From positions 1-9,662 of the forward strand of contig CAZOIM010000158.1 in assembly GCA_964579855.1 (NCBI GenBank): a DNA stretch of 9,662 nt, written 5' to 3'. Below, piece by piece: positions 1 through 6,763 of this stretch. A program made the position numbers and the translations under genes. Below the pieces are notes generated by a model. That model saw nothing but the letters and a program-made list of their open reading frames with translations. It did not search any database and was not told the origin of the DNA. The first letter of the stretch is position 1. Every line of letters begins with the position of its first letter. This DNA is from JADGQA01 sp964579855 (GTDB taxonomy: Bacteria; Bacteroidota; Ignavibacteria; UBA10030).

Positions 1-642
1 CTTTGGGCCGAAGCATCCAAAGCACGGACGATAGTATGACGGGCAAAGCGCATTGCACCCCGCTTGTGTCACTGGTCCCAAACAGTAGGATCCGTGCGCG
101 ACCAATCCGCACACCGTTCCTCTTCGTTTACACTCGACACAGACACTGTATGTAGGGGTGTTCGGCTTCCTGCCGTTGAGAAACGCGTTTACTACCTCAA
201 GGAGTTGATACTTGTTAATTGGACACCCGCGTAACTCAAAATCCACAAACACGTGATCAGCGATTGGGGTGGATTTGTTCAACGTCTCGATGTATTTTGG
301 GTTTGGATAGACGATCGAAATGAAGTCTTTCACATTTTTGTAATTCCGAAGAGCCTGTATCCCACCTGCGGTAGCGCACGCGCCGATAGAAATTAGGACT
401 TTCGATTGACGCCGTACCTGATGAATTCGTTCGGCGTCGTGTGGAGTGGTGATTGATCCTTCGACAAGCGAGAGGTCATAAGGGCCTTTCACAACCGCTC
501 GGGAGGCTTCCGGGAAATTGGCAATGTCGACATTACTGGCGACGGCCAGGAGTTCATCTTCGCAGTCGAGCAGGCCGAGCTGGCAACCATCGCACGATGA
601 AAATTTCCAAACAGCGAGTTTTGGTTTTTTCTTCGTGGGCAT
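1..642 (-). CDS. hydD: NiFe hydrogenase small subunit HydD (sulfhydrogenase delta), 3'-partial
   Basis: This is the small, electron-transferring subunit of a cytoplasmic group 3b-type NiFe hydrogenase. It carries Fe-S clusters that pass electrons between the NiFe large subunit and the flavin subunit. The frame is open from the ATG at 642 to the window edge (214 residues seen, no stop). Near the N-terminus is the family motif SSCDGCQ (C17, C20). Together with C89 (GAC) and C140 (RGCP) it gives the four ligands of the proximal [4Fe-4S] cluster. A second Cys-rich part follows (C168, C171, C178, C187, C196, C200, C207, C210), as expected for medial and distal clusters. There is no Tat signal, which agrees with a cytoplasmic enzyme. 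The start lies one base after the hydG stop, so the two are probably translationally coupled. HydD proteins are, from memory, about 230-260 residues, so little is missing. The assignment to group 3b rests on the neighbours HydB and HydG; the catalytic large subunit is off the window. Confidence 0.92.
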   Translation of the reverse strand, partial: MPTKKKPKLAVWKFSSCDGCQLGLLDCEDELLAVASNVDIANFPEASRAVVKGPYDLSLVEGSITTPHDAERIHQVRRQSKVLISIGACATAGGIQALRNYKNVKDFISIVYPNPKYIETLNKSTPIADHVFVDFELRGCPINKYQLLEVVNAFLNGRKPNTPTYSVCVECKRRGTVCGLVAHGSYCLGPVTQAGCNALCPSYYRPCFGCFGPK

Positions 643-643
643 A

Positions 644-1360
644 CTATATCTCCCATTTCACAAGCAAGTCTTTAATATCCTTATACTTGAAAACCGGTCC
701 ATCCTTGCATACGAAGTACTGCCCAAACTGACAGTGGCCGCATAATCCAATTCCACATTTCATATTCCGTTCCATTGAAATGTAGATGTGGTCCGTCTCC
801 ACGCCACGCCTGAGAAATTCCATTACCGTAAATCGAATCATTACCTCAGGACCACAAATCATCGCTATCGCATTGTGAGGATCAAAAGGTGATTTTGGAA
901 TAAGTGTGGTTACAACGCCGACGCTCCCTTTCCAACCACTCATGGCCCGGTCCACCGACACGAACACATCGAGGTCAAACCGTGCCCTCCAACGTTCCAA
1001 TTCTTCGCGGAAGAGGATGTCTGAAGGAGTCCTGGTGCCATACAATAGCACCACCTTTCCAAAATCATCGCGATTGCGCAGTATCGTGTAGATGGAAGGC
1101 CTTAATGGTGCAAGGCCGATTCCTCCGGCGACAATTACAATATCCTTTCCTTTGGCTGATTCGATTGGCCATGGTACTCCGTAGGGACCGCGGATGCCCA
1201 CACTCTCCCCTTTTTTGAGCTTGTCCATAACCTTCGTTACGGTACCAACGGCTCGGGTCGTGTGCACAAGACATCGGGATTCAACCGGATCGCCACTGAT
1301 CGAAATCGGTATTTCGCCGACACCGTAAACATAGACCATGTTGAACTGTCCAGGCTTGAA
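644..1360 (-). CDS. hydG: Hydrogenase FAD/NAD(P)-binding subunit HydG (sulfhydrogenase gamma), 5' end lost in assembly gap
   Basis: This flavoprotein subunit of a group 3b hydrogenase moves electrons between NAD(P)H and the hydrogenase iron-sulfur chain. The visible 238 residues start at FKPGQF, inside the FAD-binding beta-barrel of the ferredoxin-NADP reductase fold, and continue with PISISG and GIRGPYG (flavin site). The nucleotide domain shows VAGGIGLAPLR and LLYGTRTPSDILF. A C-terminal [2Fe-2S] segment holds four cysteines (CGIGLCGHC and YFVCKDGP). The stop is TAG at 646-644, followed after one base by the hydD start. The N-terminal part, roughly 35-50 residues judging from family length as I remember it, falls in the 100-N gap together with the start codon. 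The upstream cNMP-binding gene is in the same frame across the gap, but that does not show a fusion. Dihydroorotate dehydrogenase electron-transfer subunit (PyrK) is a relative, but HydB and HydD on either side decide for HydG. Confidence 0.92.
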   Translation of the reverse strand, partial: FKPGQFNMVYVYGVGEIPISISGDPVESRCLVHTTRAVGTVTKVMDKLKKGESVGIRGPYGVPWPIESAKGKDIVIVAGGIGLAPLRPSIYTILRNRDDFGKVVLLYGTRTPSDILFREELERWRARFDLDVFVSVDRAMSGWKGSVGVVTTLIPKSPFDPHNAIAMICGPEVMIRFTVMEFLRRGVETDHIYISMERNMKCGIGLCGHCQFGQYFVCKDGPVFKYKDIKDLLVKWEI

Positions 1361-1460
1361 NNNNNNNNNNNNNNNNNNNNNNNNNNNNNNNNNNNNNNNN
1401 NNNNNNNNNNNNNNNNNNNNNNNNNNNNNNNNNNNNNNNNNNNNNNNNNNNNNNNNNNNN
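1361..1460. other. Assembly gap (100 Ns)
   Basis: Exactly 100 ambiguous bases, the usual placeholder for a gap of unknown size. It separates residue 111 of a cNMP-binding protein from a HydG fragment that starts inside its FAD domain. Compared with the usual size of both families (from memory), about 250-300 bp of coding sequence should be here, so the true gap is probably longer than drawn. Confidence 0.97.
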
Positions 1461-1795
1461 AGACACTTGCCATCGAGGGCAATTGCGCGCGTCGCTTTGA
1501 GAGCCCGTGCATCAAAATGCCAATGATAGGGGGGAATCAACCACGACCATCCGAGGATATTCCCTTCATCCACAGTTTCAATGGTAATGTGCCCGCGATG
1601 GGGGGTAAATATTTCAATGGAGACCTTGCCCTCGCGTATCAGATAAAACTGAGAGGCCTCCTCTCCTTCCCGGCAAATGAATTTCCCGGATTCAAAACGC
1701 ACGTTCATCGCGCAGCCGGTTACCAGTTGGACATGTTTGCGTTCCAAATCCTTGAAGAATGGATGGGCCGTCAAGATTGGTTCAAGGGATTCCAT
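1461..1795 (-). CDS. Crp-like cyclic-nucleotide-binding domain protein of the hydrogenase operon, 3' end lost in assembly gap
   Basis: The first 111 residues form a cNMP-binding (cupin-like) domain of the Crp/Fnr type: MESLEPILTAHPFF at the start, then GKFICREGEEASQFYLI, EGKVSIEI, GNILGWSWLIPPY and a C-terminal FDARALKATRAIALDG stretch resembling the phosphate-binding cassette region. The last visible codon begins with CT, which fits the Leu usual after DGKC. Family members beside hydrogenases are, as I recall, about 160 residues and have no helix-turn-helix, so a sensing role by protein contact is more likely than DNA binding. That is inference, and the missing C-terminus prevents a check here. 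The start is supported by AAGGAG at 1808-1803, seven bases before the ATG. It lies 21 bases downstream of hydB and upstream of hydG in the same operon. The ligand is unknown; conserved Crp cAMP contacts are not clearly present. Confidence 0.85.
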
Positions 1796-1816
1796 ACTTG
1801 TTCTCCTTTTTCAACA

Positions 1817-2950
1817 TTAATGCGCTGTTCCATTGCTGCTTTCACGGATGACCCTTGCCTCAGCCGTGATATCGATACCCACAGGACACCACGTTATGCA
1901 CCGACCACAACCAACACATCCTGATGATCCAAACTGATCTATCCACGAAGCCAGTTTATGCGTCATCCATTGTCGATAGCGGGATTTTGTGGAAACCCTG
2001 ATGCTTCCGCCGTGGATGTACGAAAAGTCCATAGTGAAGCAAGAATCCCATTTTCTCGTTCGGATTGCCTCGCTCCCGGTTAGATCTGTGCTGTCTTCAA
2101 CGGTATTGCAGAAACACGTTGGACAAACCATCGTGCAATTGGTGCACGACAAACACCTCTCACCAACCTTTTCCCACTCTGCATTTTCCGAATTCTCATA
2201 CAGCAATTCCTTAATTCCCTTCGTTTCAAGCGTGCGCTTTATTTGTCCCTGTGCTTTTTTCACGGCGGACTCGGCTCTGGATTCTTCCTGTGGAGTTGCG
2301 GGACGATGCGGCGCATTTTCGAAAATTTTACTACCCCGTTGAGATCCGATTTCGACAATGAAATAATGTTGATCGTCTTCGCAGACTTCGGTAAGTGCCA
2401 AATCGTGCTTGGAAGAAACTTTCGGACCGGTATTCATCGAACTGCAGAAGCACGTTTCAGAAGTCGTTGAGCAGTTAACAGCGATGATGAAAAGCTCTTC
2501 GCGTACATTTCGGTAATACGGGTCCTGGTAATGTCCGGATAAGAATACCTTGTCCTGGATTTCGATTGCGCGTAGTTCACAACCTCGTACACCCAGGAAC
2601 GCAAGCTTTTCCTGTTTATTGCTTTTATCTTTTTGACTTTCCTCAGACAATGAAAAACTTCTGGAATGTCTCATTGCAGAAAAAAGCGTTTGGATGGGAG
2701 AAAACAGAAATTCCTTCCAGGAATGGGGCCCTACGGAATATCCGAAGAAGGCCTCGTCGTTTCGTTTATGAAGTCGGTAGATTCCGGGTCTCTGCTCTGC
2801 GCCCCAACCTTTCGGCAGATCCGCTGTTGTGGATATTTCATCGTAAACGATCGAACCATTCCTGCGGGTTGGTCCTACGATTCTGTAATTGCGTTTTCGC
2901 AGTTGGTCGATGAGTGATTGTAGTGCGGATGTTTCAATTCGATAAAGCAT
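1817..2950 (-). CDS. hydB: Hydrogenase 4Fe-4S electron-transfer subunit HydB (sulfhydrogenase beta)
   Basis: This iron-sulfur subunit, together with HydG, links the hydrogenase core to NAD(P)(H). The 377-residue protein begins MLYRIETSALQSLIDQL and has the family N-terminal signature GPTRRNGSIVYDEI, then HSWKEFLFSP and a RGCEL motif (C124). The C-terminal third carries two [4Fe-4S] ferredoxin motifs: C266-x2-C269-x2-C272-x3-C276 (CLSCTNCTMVCP) and C345-x2-C348-x2-C351-x3-C355 (CVGCGRCITWCP). Extra cysteines (CFC after the first motif) are typical of the family. I chose the ATG at 2950 because the family N-terminus aligns there and GGTGA lies just upstream; an in-frame GTG at 2962 would add four residues. 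It is the first gene of the hydrogenase operon in this window, 92 bases after the rubrerythrin gene. No sequence oddity was seen. Confidence 0.92.
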   Translation of the reverse strand: MLYRIETSALQSLIDQLRKRNYRIVGPTRRNGSIVYDEISTTADLPKGWGAEQRPGIYRLHKRNDEAFFGYSVGPHSWKEFLFSPIQTLFSAMRHSRSFSLSEESQKDKSNKQEKLAFLGVRGCELRAIEIQDKVFLSGHYQDPYYRNVREELFIIAVNCSTTSETCFCSSMNTGPKVSSKHDLALTEVCEDDQHYFIVEIGSQRGSKIFENAPHRPATPQEESRAESAVKKAQGQIKRTLETKGIKELLYENSENAEWEKVGERCLSCTNCTMVCPTCFCNTVEDSTDLTGSEAIRTRKWDSCFTMDFSYIHGGSIRVSTKSRYRQWMTHKLASWIDQFGSSGCVGCGRCITWCPVGIDITAEARVIRESSNGTAH

Positions 2951-3042
2951 GGGGGTCACCACAACTTGAGTAATCGTGTAGCGGCCTCAACTGAAAAGAC
3001 GGGGGAGATCTACATCAGCGAAGGTCAGCGTAAACCGAGCCT

Positions 3043-3681
3043 CTAGATCTTCTCAAAGTTCTCTTTTCTCATTGAGCAGATCGGGCAGAACTCGGTCGCC
3101 TTTGAAGTTGCTACATATCCACACGCGGGGCACAACGCGTACTGAACTTGCGTCACGATCCCTGCGTCTTTGATGGCGTCCTTGAAGAGTTCCCAGTGGC
3201 AGGCATCTGATTTTCTCGTCTGTTCTAATTCCTTTGCGACTTCGGTAAGTTTCTCAGCTTGTGCTGTCTGGATCAACATCGGATAGAAGGATTCGCATTC
3301 GAATTGTTCCGAACTGATCGCCAATTTCAACAACTGGCGTGTCACCCCAAGAGGTATAGAGTCAAGCGCTTCCTCCCTGGGCTCTGATCCCAAGAGACGG
3401 ATCAGTTTTGCCTGGTTGTTTGCATGGATCTGTTCAGATTGTGCCACCGCCTTGAACAATGCGGCAACATTGACGAGTCGATCTTCGTTAGCCTGTTGAA
3501 TGAATCGGATATACCAGCGGTGATGCTTCACTTCCGCCGCGTACGCCGTTTGGAGGTTTGCGAGAGTGGCGTACTTCTTTGTGGATGTAGCGTCTTCGGT
3601 TCTCTTTTGACAGCTGACCAAGGTAAGGACTGCGAACATCCCTGCGAGCAATAATGTGGAACTTGCTTTGCAGCCTCTCAT
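3043..3681 (-). CDS. Rubrerythrin-like diiron lipoprotein
   Basis: The protein has 212 residues: a lipoprotein signal (basic MRGCK, a hydrophobic stretch, and lipobox LVSC with C24 as lipidation site), a ferritin-like four-helix domain (about 35-175) and a C-terminal rubredoxin-like domain (CPACG at 184-188, CPIC at 199-202). Rubrerythrins reduce H2O2 in anaerobes with electrons from rubredoxin or NADH oxidoreductases. The diiron ligands can be traced: E50, E83-x2-H86, E125-x2-E128 and D159-x2-H162. The last motif is normally E-x2-H, so the bridging glutamate is replaced by aspartate. Export is unusual, since most rubrerythrins are cytoplasmic. The ATG at 3681 was chosen because GGAGGA (3694-3689) sits correctly before it and the signal peptide starts there; the frame is open 50 codons further upstream, but that part looks untranslated. 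A sigma-54-like promoter lies about 60 bases upstream. The physiological electron donor outside the cytoplasm is unknown. Confidence 0.88.
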   Translation of the reverse strand: MRGCKASSTLLLAGMFAVLTLVSCQKRTEDATSTKKYATLANLQTAYAAEVKHHRWYIRFIQQANEDRLVNVAALFKAVAQSEQIHANNQAKLIRLLGSEPREEALDSIPLGVTRQLLKLAISSEQFECESFYPMLIQTAQAEKLTEVAKELEQTRKSDACHWELFKDAIKDAGIVTQVQYALCPACGYVATSKATEFCPICSMRKENFEKI

Positions 3682-3688
3682 GGTTAAA

Positions 3689-3694
3689 TCCTCC
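3689..3694 (-). promoter_or_regulatory. Ribosome binding site deciding the rubrerythrin start
   Basis: GGAGGA on the minus strand, seven bases before the ATG at 3681. It favours this start over upstream in-frame ATGs and so reveals the lipoprotein signal as the true N-terminus. Confidence 0.8.
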
Positions 3695-3743
3695 ATGAAG
3701 AAATGCAATGTCCCCACTTTACCTGTCAGCCCGCTGTCATAAA

Positions 3744-3760
3744 TGCAAGAATCATTCCAA
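3744..3760 (-). promoter_or_regulatory. Candidate sigma-54 (RpoN) -24/-12 promoter of the rubrerythrin gene
   Basis: The minus strand reads TTGGAATGATTCTTGCA. It has the invariant GG and GC exactly ten bases apart and matches YTGGCACG-N4-TTGCW at TGG, A, G and all of TTGCA. A transcript would begin near 3733 and carry a leader of about 50 bases before the rubrerythrin ATG. No upstream activator site was identified, and no convincing sigma-70 pair was seen here. A chance match cannot be excluded. Confidence 0.45.
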
Positions 3761-3958
3761 ATTACAGTGGCTCGAAATTGAGCGCAATCGTGCAGGACTT
3801 CCAGAAATTGACACAACCTTCTCAACTCCAAGAACCTGTATGATCAGTTTCTCAATCAAGGCAATGCCGGTATGCCGCGACCGAGAGCTTGGCACCATCG
3901 GCAGTTCGTCTGCTCACCGGGCTACCCAACCCAATTCCTTGAACCGTCCCCCGATCGG

Positions 3959-6217
3959 CTATCGCAATTTCTGTTGTTGTGATTCGAACACTGCCATAGC
4001 AGTGATGTTCACGATATCAGTGACATCACAACCGGGGACCAAAAGGTATACCGGCTTGCGTATGCCCAGGAGGATCGGTCCGATAGCGGTGGCGCCGCCG
4101 ATACGAGCAAGGAGTTTGTACGCAATGTTCGCTGAGGTCAGATCCGGGCAGATTAAAACATTCGCAGCCCCTTTGAGGGTACTGAATGGATAGATTTCTG
4201 AAATCATTTCCGGGACTACCGCCGTATCAGCCTGCATTTCGCCGTCAATCATCAGGCTGGGTTCGCGCCTGCGCACAATATTGACAGCACGGGCCACTTT
4301 CTCTGCGAGTGGATGTTTCGTTCCGCCAAAATTGCTGAACGAAAGCATCGCAACACGCGGTTCAATATCTAGCTGGCGCACTTTTTCGGCTGCCAGGATG
4401 GCAATATCCGCGAGGTCTTCTGATGATGGCTCGACGTTGATCGTCGCGTCAGCAATGAAGATCGTCTGATTCTTGAAGACCATCATATACAGACCGGCGA
4501 TTTTCTCAACCCCTTCTCTCTTTCCGATGATTTGAAGCGCAGGTTTGACCGTGTCCGGATAATGTTGTGTCAGTCCGGAGATCAGACCATCGGCATCGTC
4601 GAGTTCCACCATCATCATGCCATAGATATTGTTGCTTTTCAAATCACGTGCGGCATCGAATTTCGTTACACCCTTCCTGGCACGGATTGAATAATATGCT
4701 GTTGTATACTCTTCGAATCGCGCCGATTTGCTTGGATTGATGATTTCGATGCCTTTCATGTCGAGACCCAGTTCTTCAATCCTCTGCCTGATGAGCGTAC
4801 GGCTTCCGAGCAAGATTGGTTTCGCAATGCCTTCATCAAGAATTTGCTGAGCAGCTTTCAAAATCTTGTCCTGCGATCCTTCGGGAAATACGATTCTCTT
4901 TGGCTCGCTCTTTGCTTTGTGAACGAAGAATCTCATGACTTCACGCGACTTGCCGAGACGTGCTTCAAGAGAATCCCTGTAGGCCTCAAAGTCCTTTATT
5001 GGATTGCGTGCGACGCAAGAATCCATTGCCGCCTTTGCTACCGCTGTAGCCTCCCACAACAACACACGAGGATCGAACGGTTTCGGAATGATATAATCCT
5101 TACCAAATTCAATTCGACTTGTTCCATATGCGCGGATGACAGAATCCGGGACATCCTCTTTTGCTAACCGGGCAAGAGCCTTGCAGGCTGCGATCTTCAT
5201 TTCGTCGTTAATCATTTTCGCCCGCACATCCAACGCACCCCTGAAGATAAACGGAAACCCCAAAACATTATTGACTTGGTTAGGATAATCCGATCTGCCA
5301 GTCGCGATAATAATATCATCGCGCGCTGCGATTGCGTCTTCATAGGTTATTTCGGGATCCGGATTCGCCATGGCAAATACGATAGGTTTGTCTGCCATCG
5401 AACGAACGATTTCTTTTGAGAGTATCCCTTTGGCGGAAACTCCACAGAACACATCTGCACCTTTCATTGCGTCTGCAAGCGAACGTGCATTGGTATCTAC
5501 GGCGAAATATTCTTTGTAAGGATTCATCCCCTCTGTCCGACCTTTGTACACCACACCTTTTGTATCAACGAGGATGATGTTCTCATGCTTAACCCCCAAT
5601 TTTTCATAAAGCTTTGCACACGCAATACCTGCTGCCCCTGCTCCGCTAAAGACGACTTTTACTTTGTCGATCTTCTTCCCCGCAACCTCCAGTGCGTTCA
5701 CCAAGGCCGCGCCGCTGATGATGGCTGTGCCGTGTTGATCATCGTGGAAGACGGGTATATTCATTGTCTTCTTCAGTTGCTCTTCGATATAGAAACACTC
5801 CGGCGCCTTGATATCTTCCAGGTTGATCCCACCGAAGGTCGGTTCCAGCATCTGGACCGTTCGAATAATTTCGTCAGGATTATGAGAATTTAATTCTATG
5901 TCAAAGACATCGATATCGGCAAATCGCTTGAAGAGGACGCCTTTCCCCTCCATAACCGGTTTGCCCGCCAATGCGCCGATATCTCCCAATCCGAGGACGG
6001 CAGTACCGTTCGAAACAACACCGACAAGATTTCCTTTTGCAGTATACTGATAGACGTCGTCCGGGTTCTTTTCGATTTCTCTGCACGGTTCTGCGACTCC
6101 CGGCGTATATGCAAGTGACAGATCGCGCTGCGTTTGGCAGGGTTTGGATGATACAACTTCGACCTTGCCCTTTCTGCCTTGCGAATGATAGTCAAGAGCT
6201 TCCTGTTTACGTATCAT
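3959..6217 (-). CDS. maeB: NADP-dependent malic enzyme with C-terminal phosphotransacetylase-like domain (MaeB type)
   Basis: This enzyme oxidatively decarboxylates malate to pyruvate with NADP (or NAD), in the cytoplasm. The 752-residue length is right for the hybrid MaeB family. Malic enzyme domain (about 1-427): SLAYTPGVAEPC (34-45), GNLVGVVSNGTAVLGLGDIG (62-81), the metal-binding LEDI (133-136) and HDDQHG (158-163), the Rossmann SGAGAAGIA (191-199), ANPDPE (284-289) and RSDYPNQVNN (308-317). Phosphotransacetylase-like domain (about 428-752): RIVFPEGSQD, FDAARDLKSNNIYG, SFSNFGGTKHP and DLTSANIAYKLL. In studied MaeB enzymes this domain does not catalyse but binds acetyl-CoA and controls activity and oligomer form. 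The ATG at 6217 overlaps the stop of the upstream zinc-finger gene (ATGA), and AAGGA lies eight bases before it. The same frame is open up to 6418, but that part is the shifted reading of the upstream gene. All key motifs look intact. Confidence 0.95.
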   Translation of the reverse strand: MIRKQEALDYHSQGRKGKVEVVSSKPCQTQRDLSLAYTPGVAEPCREIEKNPDDVYQYTAKGNLVGVVSNGTAVLGLGDIGALAGKPVMEGKGVLFKRFADIDVFDIELNSHNPDEIIRTVQMLEPTFGGINLEDIKAPECFYIEEQLKKTMNIPVFHDDQHGTAIISGAALVNALEVAGKKIDKVKVVFSGAGAAGIACAKLYEKLGVKHENIILVDTKGVVYKGRTEGMNPYKEYFAVDTNARSLADAMKGADVFCGVSAKGILSKEIVRSMADKPIVFAMANPDPEITYEDAIAARDDIIIATGRSDYPNQVNNVLGFPFIFRGALDVRAKMINDEMKIAACKALARLAKEDVPDSVIRAYGTSRIEFGKDYIIPKPFDPRVLLWEATAVAKAAMDSCVARNPIKDFEAYRDSLEARLGKSREVMRFFVHKAKSEPKRIVFPEGSQDKILKAAQQILDEGIAKPILLGSRTLIRQRIEELGLDMKGIEIINPSKSARFEEYTTAYYSIRARKGVTKFDAARDLKSNNIYGMMMVELDDADGLISGLTQHYPDTVKPALQIIGKREGVEKIAGLYMMVFKNQTIFIADATINVEPSSEDLADIAILAAEKVRQLDIEPRVAMLSFSNFGGTKHPLAEKVARAVNIVRRREPSLMIDGEMQADTAVVPEMISEIYPFSTLKGAANVLICPDLTSANIAYKLLARIGGATAIGPILLGIRKPVYLLVPGCDVTDIVNITAMAVFESQQQKLR

Positions 6218-6591
6218 GTCGTGGATCCTTTCAGAAGATGTGCGGATCGAGTTCTGCTGGTTTTTTTCTTGCACGTAGGACACATTTCGCTTTCTGGATG
6301 ACTCGCCAACGCTTTCTTGGAGATCGTTTTCCCACACGAAAGACATTGACGATTTCTTTCTCTTGCATTCAAGACCAATGCCTGCAATTCCGTGCCTTCG
6401 CGCATCATGTGGAAGCAAGTCGCCCTAGAGTCCGTACTGCACGGTTTTACCGGTAGATCACAAACGGAACAGACATACTCTTTTGCTTCGAAGAAAGATT
6501 TCTGCGCCGCGGTATCCTCGAGTGTTTGGAGGGTCTTTCTCAGTTTGCGAAGGGCTGGAGCTTTAGATCGGTGTTTTGCCTGCCTGGTCAT
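6214..6591 (-). CDS. DksA/TraR-type C4 zinc-finger protein
   Basis: A small basic protein of 125 residues. The C-terminal part has C83-x2-C86-x17-C104-x2-C107 with a CLSCGKTIS...ALASHPESEMCPTC pattern, the typical DksA/TraR zinc finger. DksA-family proteins bind RNA polymerase through the secondary channel, but here the long N-terminal coiled coil and the acidic DxxDxA tip motif are absent, so that activity cannot be assumed. Four more cysteines (C41, C44, C51, C59; CSVCDLPVKPC) could form a second metal site. The N-terminus (1-40) is Lys/Arg-rich and predicted helical by eye. The start ATG at 6591 has only a weak upstream AGGT. The stop overlaps the malic enzyme start by four bases (ATGA), so the two are probably co-translated. 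The function is unknown; a regulatory or metal-sensing role is inference. Confidence 0.75.
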   Translation of the reverse strand: MTRQAKHRSKAPALRKLRKTLQTLEDTAAQKSFFEAKEYVCSVCDLPVKPCSTDSRATCFHMMREGTELQALVLNARERNRQCLSCGKTISKKALASHPESEMCPTCKKKTSRTRSAHLLKGSTT

Positions 6592-6690
6592 GATATGTAC
6601 CTGATTATGATCGAGATCTTCTTCACGAGTGCTTCAACTACGCGGATGCTTGTCCCTTCAATTCTCTGCTCGCGATTACGACATTCAACG

Positions 6691-6719
6691 ACGTTTTCGA
6701 GTCAGAAATCAGAAAACGT
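6691..6719. repeat. 8-bp perfect inverted repeat with 13-base loop
   Basis: ACGTTTTC (6691-6698) and GAAAACGT (6712-6719) are exact inverted copies. The loop contains a short direct repeat (TCAGA twice, two bases apart). It lies about 100 bases upstream of the zinc-finger/malic enzyme pair and about 45 bases after the 86-residue gene. There is no T-run after either arm, so it is not a typical intrinsic terminator; an operator or an mRNA hairpin is possible. Confidence 0.5.
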
Positions 6720-6763
6720 TAAGATCCTGAATCGTGAGAGCACGGTTCTGCGACCACTGCACG

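Larger units (their letters stand above)
3682..3958. other. Intergenic region between the malic enzyme and rubrerythrin genes
   Basis: A non-coding stretch of 277 bases. Apart from the sigma-54-like element and the ribosome binding site listed separately, I see only the short palindrome CCGATCGG just after the malic enzyme stop. No T-run-backed hairpin, and so no intrinsic terminator, is visible on the minus strand. The minus-strand frame upstream of the rubrerythrin ATG is open to 3831, but it has no family similarity and no ribosome binding site. Confidence 0.6.

Noticed and set aside
2966..2990. TTGAG and CTCAA half-sites upstream of hydB, considered as a Crp/Fnr-type operator
   Set aside because: The spacing of 15 bases is far from the 4-6 bases of Crp/Fnr sites and the half-sites are short, so chance is likely.
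3006..3050. AGATCTA/TAGATCT inverted repeat over the rubrerythrin stop, considered as terminator
   Set aside because: The arms are only seven bases, the loop is 31 bases and no T-run follows on the minus strand.
3708..4193. Plus-strand open frame of 161 codons
   Set aside because: It runs antisense over the end of maeB and the intergenic region, has no ribosome binding site or recognisable motif, and its composition mirrors the malic enzyme codons.
6218..6418. In-frame N-terminal extension of the malic enzyme by 67 residues
   Set aside because: The extension overlaps the zinc-finger gene in another frame and shows no malic enzyme similarity; family alignment and the AAGGA site support the ATG at 6217.
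5971..6456. Plus-strand open frame of 161 codons
   Set aside because: It is antisense to the conserved N-terminus of maeB and the zinc-finger gene; no family features and biased residue content point to a shadow frame.
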